Positions 26,876 to 34,662 of a DNA stretch of 64,000 nt are shown here, in pieces. The DNA is taken from positions 110,177 to 174,176 of the forward strand of contig PAKZ01000027.1 in assembly GCA_002706335.1 (NCBI GenBank). Direction: 5' to 3'. A model generated the notes under the pieces. That model did not search any database. It saw only the letters and a list, made by a program, of their open reading frames with translations, and was not told the DNA's origin. The translations under genes and the position numbers were made by a program. The stretch is from Ahrensia sp. Lineage in GTDB: Bacteria > Pseudomonadota > Alphaproteobacteria > Rhizobiales > Rhizobiaceae. Numbering within the stretch: position 1 is the first letter of the stretch; each line of letters starts with the position of its first letter.

Positions 26876-27814
26876 ATGACCGAACAGGACAACACCCAGG
26901 CCGGCATCATCTGGCTGGCGTCATACCCGAAGTCGGGCAACACATGGGCCCGGTCCTTTCTCTTCAATCTCATCAGCATCCTTACCGGGGAAGATCCTTC
27001 GACCCGGGACATCAATGCGGTGAACGAAAGGTCGATCTGGGACATTTCGGCGCGCCGCTACGAGGAAATCCTGGGCAAGCCTCCGAAAGAGGCCGGGAGG
27101 GAGGCCGTGGCGGCGGCGCGCCCTAAGGTGCAGGAGGCCATAGCGGATGAATTGCCGGGCATCAGCCTGGTGAAAACGCACAACGCGCTCGTCATGGACA
27201 GGGGATATCCGGCGATCAACACGAAAGTGACGTCCGGCGCCGTCTACATCATCCGCAATCCCCTCGACGTCGCGATCTCGTTTTCGCATCACCTCGGCAC
27301 CACGGTCGACAAGGCGATTGCACGGATGGGCAAGAAGGGCCTCGAAACCCCGATGACCGACGAGTCCGTCCACGAGATCTACGGTTCGTGGAGCGAGAAC
27401 GTTCTCAGCTGGACCCGCAAGCCGAACCCTGCGATCTTCGTGATGCGCTACGAGGACATGAAAAGTGCGCCCGAAAAGACCTTCGGAGCGCTGGCGCAGC
27501 ATCTCCTGATGTCACCGACCCGCGACCAGTTGGCGCGTGCGATCGAGCTGTCATCCTTCGAACGCCTGCAGCAGAAGGAAGAGGAAACCGGCTTCAAGAT
27601 GAAACCGAAGGAAGCCGATAAATTCTTTCGCAAGGGTCAGGTCGACGAGTGGAAGGAGGTCCTGACCACGAGACAGGTGCAGCGTATCATCTCGGATCAC
27701 GGCCAACAGATGGTCCGCTTCGGATATCTGCCCGGCAACGCCCAGGGCGCCGCGAACAAGCGACCCAAACCCGCAGCGAGGGCAACGCCGATGATGACGC
27801 GCAGGACAAGCTGA
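26876..27814 (+). CDS. PAPS-dependent sulfotransferase domain protein
   Basis: A 312-residue member of the Sulfotransfer_1 family. The 5'-phosphosulfate-binding loop is ASYPKSGNTWARS (PKSGNTW at 18-24), and the 3'-phosphate-binding segment is YIIRNPLDVAISFSHH with its Arg and Ser (about 122-136). MRYEDMKS and the C-terminal FFRKGQVDEWKE (the usual RKGxxGDWKN region) complete the signature. It would transfer sulfate from PAPS to a hydroxyl or amine of a small molecule, lipid or glycan. No partner biosynthesis genes are adjacent. It lies between the two copies of the urtE-end repeat. Confidence 0.85.
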   Translation: MTEQDNTQAGIIWLASYPKSGNTWARSFLFNLISILTGEDPSTRDINAVNERSIWDISARRYEEILGKPPKEAGREAVAAARPKVQEAIADELPGISLVKTHNALVMDRGYPAINTKVTSGAVYIIRNPLDVAISFSHHLGTTVDKAIARMGKKGLETPMTDESVHEIYGSWSENVLSWTRKPNPAIFVMRYEDMKSAPEKTFGALAQHLLMSPTRDQLARAIELSSFERLQQKEEETGFKMKPKEADKFFRKGQVDEWKEVLTTRQVQRIISDHGQQMVRFGYLPGNAQGAANKRPKPAARATPMMTRRTS

Positions 27815-27844
27815 CGCCGCTCCAGCGCAAGCGGGACGGTTGCC

Positions 27845-28543
27845 TTATACCGTCAGGTGCTTCCTCACCGCCGGGTCGTCGAGGCTTTCGGCGGCGCCTT
27901 CATGGACGATCTCGCCGCGATCCATGATGTAGACCTTGTCGGCGAGCTCGCGGCAGAAATCGAGATATTGCTCGACCAGCAGGATCGAGATGCCCTTCTG
28001 GTCGCGCAGATATTGCAGCGCGCGGCCGATATCCTTGATGATCGATGGCTGGATGCCCTCCGTCGGCTCGTCGAGGACGAGAACTTTCGGGCGGGTGACC
28101 AGCGCGCGGCCGATCGCCAGTTGCTGCTGCTGGCCGCCGGACAGGTCGCCGCCGCGGCGCGACAGCATGGATTTCAGCACCGGGAACAGTTCGAACACGT
28201 CGACAGGCACATTGCGCTCGCGGCGCGGCAGGCGTGCATAACCGGTCTCGAGGTTTTCCTTTACCGTCAGAAGCGGGAAGATTTCGCGGCCCTGCGGCAC
28301 ATAGGCGAGCCCCCTGCCCGCCCTCGCATGCGGCGCGCCCTGCAGCGTCTCCTCATCCAGCGTGATCGCGCCCTTGCGGATCGGCTGATGGCCCATGATG
28401 GCGCGCAGAAGCGATGATTTGCCGACGCCGTTGCGGCCGAGGACGCAGGTGATCTTGCCGGATTCGGCCTTCGCCGAAACGCCGCGCAAGGCCTGCGCCG
28501 CACCGTAATAGAGATCGACGTCGGATACGGTCAGAGCGGTCAT
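27845..28543 (-). CDS. urtE: urea ABC transporter ATPase UrtE
   Basis: A 232-residue LivF-type ATPase: Walker A GRNGVGKSS, signature LSGGQQQQLAIGRAL, Walker B VLVLDEPTEGIQPSII. The phrases YYGAAQALRGVS and PRRERNVPVDVFELFPVLKSML are UrtE-like. The true start is at 28543; an open frame reading through from further upstream joins unrelated shadow sequence. It is the last gene of urtABCDE, separated from urtD by 104 bp holding a hairpin. Confidence 0.92.
   Translation of the reverse strand: MTALTVSDVDLYYGAAQALRGVSAKAESGKITCVLGRNGVGKSSLLRAIMGHQPIRKGAITLDEETLQGAPHARAGRGLAYVPQGREIFPLLTVKENLETGYARLPRRERNVPVDVFELFPVLKSMLSRRGGDLSGGQQQQLAIGRALVTRPKVLVLDEPTEGIQPSIIKDIGRALQYLRDQKGISILLVEQYLDFCRELADKVYIMDRGEIVHEGAAESLDDPAVRKHLTV
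27849..27890. repeat. urtE 3' end, partner of the 42-bp repeat at 25536
   Basis: These bases encode the C-terminus of UrtE (ESLDDPAVRKHLTV). The same stretch recurs imperfectly at 25536-25577, so the outer-membrane protein and sulfotransferase genes are bracketed by a direct repeat of about 80% identity. Confidence 0.6.
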
Positions 28544-28581
28544 GCGAAGCCGGGCTCCCTGCAAATTGCGAAATCCGGGCC

Positions 28582-28602
28582 GCCGGCGGGAACCCCGCCG
28601 GC
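28582..28602 (-). promoter_or_regulatory. hairpin between urtD and urtE
   Basis: GCCGGCGGG-AAC-CCCGCCGGC, a perfect 9-bp stem in the 104-bp gap between urtD and urtE. There is no T-run. It may stabilise the upstream message or lower urtE expression. Confidence 0.55.
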
Positions 28603-28647
28603 TGAACAACCCGACCCCCGCAGTGAATCCTGTTCCAATTTCATCAC

Positions 28648-29400
28648 TCAGCGCCCCAGATAGCTTTCGATAACGCGCTCGTCGGCGCTGACATGGTCCA
28701 GCGAGCCTTCGGCCAGCACCGAGCCTTCCGCCAGCACGGTGACCTTGACGTCGAGATCGCGGATGAAGGTCATGTCGTGCTCGACGACGATGACGGCCTT
28801 CTCGCCGGCGATCGACCGCAACAGCTTCGCGGTCTCGATCGTCTCGGCGTCGGTCATGCCGGCGACCGGCTCGTCGACGAGCAGCAGTTTCGGATCTTGC
28901 GCGAGCAACATCCCGATCTCCAGCCACTGCTTCTGGCCGTGCGACAGGTCGGCGGCGAGATCGGCGCGGCGGTGGCCGAGGCGCACCGTCTCCAGGATCT
29001 CGTCGATACGCGCCTTCTGTTCGGCGGAGGTGTCGTTGAACAACGTCGCGAAGATGCCGTGATCGCGCTTCAGCGCCAGTTCCAGATTGTCCTCGACCGT
29101 GTGGCTCTCGAACACCGTCGGCTTCTGGAACTTGCGACCGATGCCGAGCTGGGCGATGTCGGACTCGTCGTGCTTCGTCAGATCGATGTCGCCCTCGAAC
29201 AGCACTGTTCCCTTGTCGGGCCGCGTCTTGCCGGTGATGATATCCATCATCGTCGTCTTGCCCGCGCCGTTCGGGCCGATGATCGCCCGCATCTCGCCGT
29301 GCTCCACCGTCAGCGACAATTCGTTGATCGCTTTGAAACCGTCGAAGGCGACGGAGACGCCGTCGAGATAGAGCAGTGCATTGGTCAGTTTCTCGGTCAT
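28648..29400 (-). CDS. urtD: urea ABC transporter ATPase UrtD
   Basis: A 250-residue LivG-type ATPase with Walker A GPNGAGKTT, signature DLSHGQKQWLEIGMLL (the SHGQ variant typical of UrtD) and Walker B LLLVDEPVAGMTDAE. The segment IGRKFQKPTVFESHTVEDNLELAL is characteristic. It overlaps urtC by 4 bp (ATGA). With UrtE it drives high-affinity urea uptake. Confidence 0.94.
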   Translation of the reverse strand: MTEKLTNALLYLDGVSVAFDGFKAINELSLTVEHGEMRAIIGPNGAGKTTMMDIITGKTRPDKGTVLFEGDIDLTKHDESDIAQLGIGRKFQKPTVFESHTVEDNLELALKRDHGIFATLFNDTSAEQKARIDEILETVRLGHRRADLAADLSHGQKQWLEIGMLLAQDPKLLLVDEPVAGMTDAETIETAKLLRSIAGEKAVIVVEHDMTFIRDLDVKVTVLAEGSVLAEGSLDHVSADERVIESYLGR

Positions 29401-30551
29401 TCCGCAGCCTCCGTGCCGGGCTGGAGCGTTTCCTCGACGCGATCCGCCTCGCGGTTCGTGCGCAGCCGGGCGAACCCGCTGGAAACGAGGCCGACGATGC
29501 CCTTGGGCAGGAACAGCGTGGTGGCGACGAACAGCGCACCGAGCGCGAACAGCCAGAATTCCGGGAACGCAGCGGTGAAATAGCTCTTGCCGAAATTCAC
29601 CGCGATGGCGCCGATGATCGGCCCGACCAGCGTGCCGCGCCCGCCCACAGCCGTCCAGATGACGACCTCGATGGAGTTGGCCGGCGCGAACTCGCCCGGA
29701 TTGATGATGCCGACCTGCGGCACGTAGAGCGCACCGGCCACGCCCGCGATCATCGCCGAAACGACGAAGGCGAAGAGCTTGATATGCTCGACCCGGTAGC
29801 CGATGAAGCGCGTCCGGCTTTCGGCGTCGCGCACGCTGACCAGCACCTTGCCGTAACGCGAATTAACGATGCCCGAGCAGATGACGAAGGCGAGAGCCAG
29901 CCCGATCGCGGTGGCCGCGAACAGCGCGCCGCGTGTTGCCTGCGCCTGCACGGAAAAGCCCAGAATATCCTTGAAGTCGGTCAGGCCGTTATTGCCGCCG
30001 AAACCCATCTCGTTGCGGAAGAAGGCAAGCAGCAGCGCATAGGTCAGCGCCTGGGTGATGATCGACAGATAGACGCCGTTGACGCGGGAGCGGAAGGCGA
30101 ACCAGCCGAAGACGAAGGCGAGCAGCCCTGGCACGAACAGCACCATCAGCATGGCAAACCAGAACATGTCGAAGCCGTACCAGAACCAGGGCAGTTCCTT
30201 CCAGTTCAGGAACACCATGAAGTCCGGCAGGATCGGGTTGCCGTAAACGCCGCGCGTGCCGATCTGGCGCATCAGATACATGCCCATCGCGTAGCCGCCG
30301 AGCGCGAAGAAAGCGCCATGGCCGAGCGAGAGGATGCCGCAATACCCCCAGACGAGATCGAGCGCGAGCGCCAGCATGGCGTAGCAGAGATATTTGCCGA
30401 CCAGCGCCATGATGTGGGTCGGCACATGCAGCGGATGCGAGACCGGCAGCAATGCGTTCGACAGCGGAACCAGCAGCGCCACGGCGAGCAGCGCCAGCGC
30501 GACCCAGATTGCCTTCTTGTCGAGGGCGCGGAAAAGGAAACCGGTGATCAT
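29397..30551 (-). CDS. urtC: urea ABC transporter permease UrtC
   Basis: A 384-residue LivM-type permease with about nine to ten hydrophobic segments. UrtC landmarks are GYCGILSLGHGAFFALGGYAMGMYLMRQIG and the insertion with PDFMVFLNWKELPWFWYGFDMFWF. The start at 30551 overlaps the urtB stop (ATGA); longer open frames upstream are shadows of urtB. It forms the membrane channel with UrtB. Confidence 0.94.
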   Translation of the reverse strand: MITGFLFRALDKKAIWVALALLAVALLVPLSNALLPVSHPLHVPTHIMALVGKYLCYAMLALALDLVWGYCGILSLGHGAFFALGGYAMGMYLMRQIGTRGVYGNPILPDFMVFLNWKELPWFWYGFDMFWFAMLMVLFVPGLLAFVFGWFAFRSRVNGVYLSIITQALTYALLLAFFRNEMGFGGNNGLTDFKDILGFSVQAQATRGALFAATAIGLALAFVICSGIVNSRYGKVLVSVRDAESRTRFIGYRVEHIKLFAFVVSAMIAGVAGALYVPQVGIINPGEFAPANSIEVVIWTAVGGRGTLVGPIIGAIAVNFGKSYFTAAFPEFWLFALGALFVATTLFLPKGIVGLVSSGFARLRTNREADRVEETLQPGTEAAE

Positions 30552-32164
30552 GACTCGACCGACCTCCCCTTCAGCGCGAACAGGCCGCGCGGGCGTTTCT
30601 GGATGAACAGGATAATGAAGACGAGAATGAAGATCTTGGCCAGGACGGCCCCCGCATAGGGTTCGAGGAACTTGTTGGCGACGCCCAGCGTCAGCGCGCC
30701 GACCAGCGTACCCCACAGATTGCCGACGCCGCCGAACACCACGACCATGAACGAGTCGATGATGTAGCCTTGTCCGAGGTTCGGCGAGACGTTGTCGATC
30801 TGGGAAAGCGCGACGCCCGCGATGCCGGCAATGCCGGAGCCGAGCGCGAAGGTGAAGGCGTCGACCCAGGGCGTGGCGATGCCCATCGAGGAGGCCATGG
30901 GCCGGTTCTGCGTCACCGCGCGCATCTGCAGGCCGAAGCGCGTCCGCTTGAGGACGAGCAGCAGGATGGCGAAGACGACCAGCGAGAAAACGACGATCCA
31001 CAGCCGGTTGGTGGTGATCAGCAACTCGCCGATTTCGAAGGAGCCCGACATCCAGGAGGGATTGCCGACCTCCCGGTTGGTCGGCCCGAAAATCGTGCGC
31101 ACCGCCTGCTGCAGAACCAGCGAGACGCCCCAGGTAGCGAGCAGCGTCTCAAGCGGGCGACCATAGAGGAAGCGGATGATGCCGCGCTCCATGACAAGGC
31201 CGGCCGCGCCCGACACGAGGAAGGCGAGCGGCAGCGCGATCGCCAGCGAATAGTCGAACAGGCCGGGCGCGGAATTGCGGATGAACTCCTGCACCACGAA
31301 GGTCGTGTAGGCGCCGAGCATGACCATCTCGCCATGCGCCATGTTGATGACGCCCATCACGCCGAAGGTGATGGCGAGGCCGATGGCGGCGAGCAGCAGC
31401 ACCGAGCCGAGCGAGATGCCGTACCAGATGTTCTGGCCGGCCGACCAGAACATCAGCCGCTCCTCGACGGAAGCGATGGCGGTCTTCGCGGCTTCGGCGA
31501 CCGCGGCGGCGTCGCTGGTGGAGGCAGTGGTCAGGATCGGCAGAACATCGCGTCCGCCGCGGGCATTGAGAATGTCGATCGCGTCGATCTTGGCGTCGTC
31601 GCTCATGTCCGAGGAGAGCACGGCGGCGGCGCGCGCCTCGATAAAGGCCTGGCGGACCCCGGTATCCTGTTCCTCGGCGATGACGCCGTCGAGCGTTTCG
31701 ATGATTTCGGGATCGGGCCGCGAGAAGATCGTCTCGGCAGCCTCCATGCGGATATGCGCATCCTTGGCGCGCAGCGTCAGGCCGGACACCGCGTCGGCGA
31801 TCATCCGGCGGATCGAATTCTTGATCTTGATCTTGGACAGTTCGCTCTCGGCGGCGGTGCCGACCTGTTCGAGCGTGATCGGATCGAGCAGCGCCAGCGG
31901 ATCCTTGCCGCCCTTTATGATGAACACCTCGCCGTCGCTGTCGCGCACCATCAGGCGGCCTTCGGACAGTTCGTTGAGGGCCGTCACAGCGGCGGTGTCG
32001 CCCAGCGAGACGATCTCTTCGATCACCGCTTCGGTGTCGCTGAACTTCTTGGCTTCGGCAAATTTGGCGATGACCGCGCGCAGTTCGGTCTCGTCGGCGC
32101 GGACCGGTCCCGTGACAGCCATGAAAAGGGCCATCAGGCCGGAAAGGAGTAGGATCAGCCGCAT
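30548..32164 (-). CDS. urtB: urea ABC transporter permease UrtB
   Basis: A 538-residue LivH-type permease. The first 25 residues are a signal-like hydrophobic stretch (MRLILLLSGLMALFM...VRADE). A periplasmic domain of about 230 residues typical of UrtB follows (ALNELSEGRLMVRDSDGEVF), then the membrane domain with GVMGVINMAHGEMVMLGAY. I chose the ATG at 32164; an upstream TTG at 32218 would fall inside a strong hairpin. The gene overlaps urtC by 4 bp. Confidence 0.93.
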   Translation of the reverse strand: MRLILLLSGLMALFMAVTGPVRADETELRAVIAKFAEAKKFSDTEAVIEEIVSLGDTAAVTALNELSEGRLMVRDSDGEVFIIKGGKDPLALLDPITLEQVGTAAESELSKIKIKNSIRRMIADAVSGLTLRAKDAHIRMEAAETIFSRPDPEIIETLDGVIAEEQDTGVRQAFIEARAAAVLSSDMSDDAKIDAIDILNARGGRDVLPILTTASTSDAAAVAEAAKTAIASVEERLMFWSAGQNIWYGISLGSVLLLAAIGLAITFGVMGVINMAHGEMVMLGAYTTFVVQEFIRNSAPGLFDYSLAIALPLAFLVSGAAGLVMERGIIRFLYGRPLETLLATWGVSLVLQQAVRTIFGPTNREVGNPSWMSGSFEIGELLITTNRLWIVVFSLVVFAILLLVLKRTRFGLQMRAVTQNRPMASSMGIATPWVDAFTFALGSGIAGIAGVALSQIDNVSPNLGQGYIIDSFMVVVFGGVGNLWGTLVGALTLGVANKFLEPYAGAVLAKIFILVFIILFIQKRPRGLFALKGRSVES

Positions 32165-32204
32165 GGGTCGGTCTGGCGCGTCCAAAGGGTTGTCATAAGG
32201 AAAT

Positions 32205-32230
32205 GGGGAGGCCGGCAAGCCGGCCTCCCC
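32205..32230 (-). promoter_or_regulatory. long hairpin between urtA and urtB
   Basis: GGGGAGGCCGGC and GCCGGCCTCCCC form a perfect 12-bp stem around a 2-nt AA centre, 15 bp after the urtA stop and about 40 bp before the urtB ATG. Only a weak T-rich stretch follows on the minus strand. Its likely role is protection of the urtA message or partial termination, giving excess binding protein. Confidence 0.7.
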
Positions 32231-32245
32231 TCTGGCTCGGGCGTC

Positions 32246-33538
32246 TTAGGAGGATGAACCCAGGCACTTTTCGGTTTCGGTGTTGTAGTTGCCGCATTTC
32301 AGCTCGACCCAGTCGGATTTGAGCGGCTTGGACTCCGGAAGGAAGTCCGACCATGCGTCGCCCGGCACGAGGTCTTCGGTCTCGGAGACCACCTCGAACT
32401 GGCCGTCAGCCTGAATTTCACCGATCAGCACCGGCTTGGTGATGTGGTGGTTCGGCAGCATGGTGGAAACGCCACCGGTCAGGTTCGGCGTCTCGATGCC
32501 CGGCAGCGCGTCGATGACGGCGTCGGCGTCGGTGGTGCCGGCCTTCTCGACCGCCTTAACCCACATGTTGAAGCCGATATAGTGGGCTTCCATCGGGTCG
32601 TTGGTCACGCGGTCTTCGCCCATGCGCGCCTTCCATGCCTTGATGAATTCGGCGTTTTCAGGCGTGTCGACGGACTGGAAGTAGTTCCAGGCAGCCAGGT
32701 GGCCGACCAGCGGCGCGGTGTCGAGACCGGCCAGCTCTTCTTCGCCGACCGAGAAGGCGACGACAGGAATGTCGGAGGCTTCGATGCCCTGGTTGCCGAG
32801 TTCCTTGTAGAACGGCACGTTGGCGTCGCCGTTGATCGTGGAGACCACGGCGGTCTTCTTGCCGGCCGAGCCGAAGGCCTTGATGTCGGCGACGATCGTC
32901 TGCCAGTCCGAATGACCGAACGGCGTGTAGTTGATCATGATGTCTTCTTCGGCGACGCCCTTGTCCTTGAGATAGGCCTCGAGGATCTTGTTGGTCGTGC
33001 GCGGATAGACGTAGTCGGTGCCGGCGAGAACCCAGCGCTCGACGCCTTCTTCTTCCATCAGGTAGTCGACGGCGGGAATGGCCTGCTGGTTCGGCGCGGC
33101 GCCGGTGTAGAAGACGTTGCGCTGCGACTCTTCGCCCTCATACTGGACGGGATAGAACAGGATCGAGTTCAGTTCCTCGAAGACCGGCAGCACGGATTTG
33201 CGCGACACGGAGGTCCAGCAGCCGAAGACGACATCGACGCCGTCGCCGGTGATCAGTTCGCGCGCCTTTTCGGCAAACAGCGGCCAGTCGGAAGCCGGGT
33301 CGACGACGACGGCTTCGAGCTTCTTGCCGAGACGGCCGCCCTTGGCGTTCTGCTCATCGACGAGCATTTCCATGACATCCTTCAGGGTCGTCTCGGAAAT
33401 CGCCATGGTTCCGGACAATGAGTGAAGGATACCGACCTTGATGGTGTCTTCCTGCGCCGTGGCGACGGAAGCGAACGACGAAACGGCGAACGCTGCACCG
33501 GCTAAGGCGGCAGTCAGTTTTCTGCGGGTAAAATTCAT
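32246..33538 (-). CDS. urtA: urea ABC transporter substrate-binding protein UrtA
   Basis: A 430-residue periplasmic binding protein of the AmiC/UrtA type. The signal peptide (MNFTRRKLTAALAGAAFAVS...ATAQ) may contain a twin Arg-like RRK, but a Sec signal fits as well. UrtA landmarks are VGILHSLSGTMAISETTLKD, FGCWTSVSRKSVLPVFEE and LFYPVQYEGEE. Six to eight nucleotides upstream of the ATG is an AGGAG ribosome site. A consensus sigma-54 promoter lies 37-52 bp upstream, so expression should follow nitrogen status. Confidence 0.95.
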   Translation of the reverse strand: MNFTRRKLTAALAGAAFAVSSFASVATAQEDTIKVGILHSLSGTMAISETTLKDVMEMLVDEQNAKGGRLGKKLEAVVVDPASDWPLFAEKARELITGDGVDVVFGCWTSVSRKSVLPVFEELNSILFYPVQYEGEESQRNVFYTGAAPNQQAIPAVDYLMEEEGVERWVLAGTDYVYPRTTNKILEAYLKDKGVAEEDIMINYTPFGHSDWQTIVADIKAFGSAGKKTAVVSTINGDANVPFYKELGNQGIEASDIPVVAFSVGEEELAGLDTAPLVGHLAAWNYFQSVDTPENAEFIKAWKARMGEDRVTNDPMEAHYIGFNMWVKAVEKAGTTDADAVIDALPGIETPNLTGGVSTMLPNHHITKPVLIGEIQADGQFEVVSETEDLVPGDAWSDFLPESKPLKSDWVELKCGNYNTETEKCLGSSS

Positions 33539-33573
33539 GGGTGGCTCCTGACAATTGATAACGACAAGTTAGG

Positions 33574-33590
33574 AGCAATCGTCGTGCCAG
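33574..33590 (-). promoter_or_regulatory. sigma-54 promoter of urtABCDE
   Basis: On the minus strand the sequence CTGGCACGACGATTGCT matches the sigma-54 consensus (TGGCACG-N4-TTGCW) at every defined base: -24 element at 33589-33583 and -12 element at 33578-33575. The predicted transcript starts near 33563, giving a leader of about 25 nt with AGGAG before urtA. Confidence 0.85.
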
Positions 33591-33736
33591 TCCCTCAAAC
33601 AGGCATGGAAAGAGCATCTTATCTCATAAATTTCAGCCACTTATCGGTTAAAACCGACTCCAGGACTGAACCGACCTTGCGTCAACTGGCATGCCTCGTT
33701 TTTCGGCAGAGGGGCCGTAGGGGCGATTATAAAATA

Positions 33737-33755
33737 TGCACATTTGATATATGCA
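33737..33755. promoter_or_regulatory. possible enhancer-type site upstream of urtA
   Basis: TGCA-N11-TGCA lies in an AT-rich stretch about 170 bp upstream of the predicted urtA transcription start, a distance typical for NtrC enhancers. The match to the NtrC consensus (TGCACC-N5-GGTGCA) is poor, so this is only a candidate. Confidence 0.2.
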
Positions 33756-33803
33756 TAAAATTTCATCCGATGAATGCCGCCATTATACAAATCTTCTCGG
33801 CCC

Positions 33804-34010
33804 CTATTTGGCGCCACGGCGCGCCGCGGCGAGCGCTGCTTTGAGATAGTCGATGTCGCCGATGCGACTGGCGAGGATCAGGATCAGCCGCGTATCCATG
33901 CGCAGGCACTGCTCCAGCGTCAGCCCTTCATGCGCGTCGGCCAGCGCGTCGTAGAAGACATCCGCATCCGCGCCGAGGCGATCGCCCGTCTCTGTGGTCT
34001 TGCCGCTCAT
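33804..34010 (-). CDS. DUF2783 domain-containing protein
   Basis: A 68-residue acidic helical protein (DVFYDALADAHEGLTLEQCLRMDTRLILILASRIGD) that I recognise as DUF2783, a small family common in alpha- and betaproteobacteria, often near amide or urea metabolism genes. No signal peptide or membrane segment. It has its own start about 265 bp upstream of urtA on the same strand, so it could be transcribed independently of the sigma-54 promoter. Function unknown. Confidence 0.7.
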   Translation of the reverse strand: MSGKTTETGDRLGADADVFYDALADAHEGLTLEQCLRMDTRLILILASRIGDIDYLKAALAAARRGAK

Positions 34011-34190
34011 TACTCTCTGCCGCTGCTTTGCGCGGAAATCCTACCACCGAAGACCCCGCTCCGTCACATCGCCGGTCTCGACCGCCGCGGCGACAGCCCT
34101 TTCATTCACAAAAGTCAGCGCCAGGAAAGGACGAATGTCGAACTTCAATCGAGGAATGCAACCAATCCGGCCCTGCAGTATTTATTAGCA

Positions 34191-34577
34191 ATGAGCACTT
34201 CAGTAGACAGATTTTCGATACTCTTGTTGGACGACGATCCCATCATCGCCATGGATGCCGCCATGGAGATCGAGATTTGGGGCCATGAATGCCACGTCGC
34301 CTATGACCTCGCCTCCGCGATGGAAATGCTAGGCGAAATCCCGGTACACGCAGCGCTATTGGATTACGATCTGGGCGGCCATACGAGCCTGCCGATCGCT
34401 ATGGAACTGTGCGAGAAGCAATTGCCCTTCGCCTTCGTCACCGGGCGCGATGTGGGCGAGATCTCCAGGAAGCTTGGAATCGAACCGCTCGTTTTCACGA
34501 AACCGGTCGATTACGCCGTAGTCGCGAAGAGCCTGCTGGGCGCTGGTACGTCACCTTCCGAAACACATTCCGACTGA
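34191..34577 (+). CDS. single-domain response regulator
   Basis: A 128-residue CheY-like receiver without an output domain. The acidic pocket is LLLDDDP (residues 11-17), the phospho-acceptor is probably Asp58 in ALLDYDLGG, the conserved Thr is in FVTGRD and the Lys is in FTKPVD. The start at 34191 begins MSTSVDRF directly ahead of the domain. It is convergent with the bacteriophytochrome gene, and its sequence type (LLDYDLGG) matches receivers that partner HWE/HisKA_2 kinases, so it is probably a phosphotransfer target of that sensor. Confidence 0.85.
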   Translation: MSTSVDRFSILLLDDDPIIAMDAAMEIEIWGHECHVAYDLASAMEMLGEIPVHAALLDYDLGGHTSLPIAMELCEKQLPFAFVTGRDVGEISRKLGIEPLVFTKPVDYAVVAKSLLGAGTSPSETHSD

Positions 34578-34662
34578 ACGGGACAAGGCAGCCCGTCCGA
34601 AACGAACCGATCGGCCGGGACATCGCCCGGCGCATGCGAGATCGGCGTCTCGAAAGCTGAAG

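Noticed and set aside
30770..32152. A 460-codon plus-strand open frame opposite urtB
   Set aside because: Antisense of a well-conserved urtB with no domain features.
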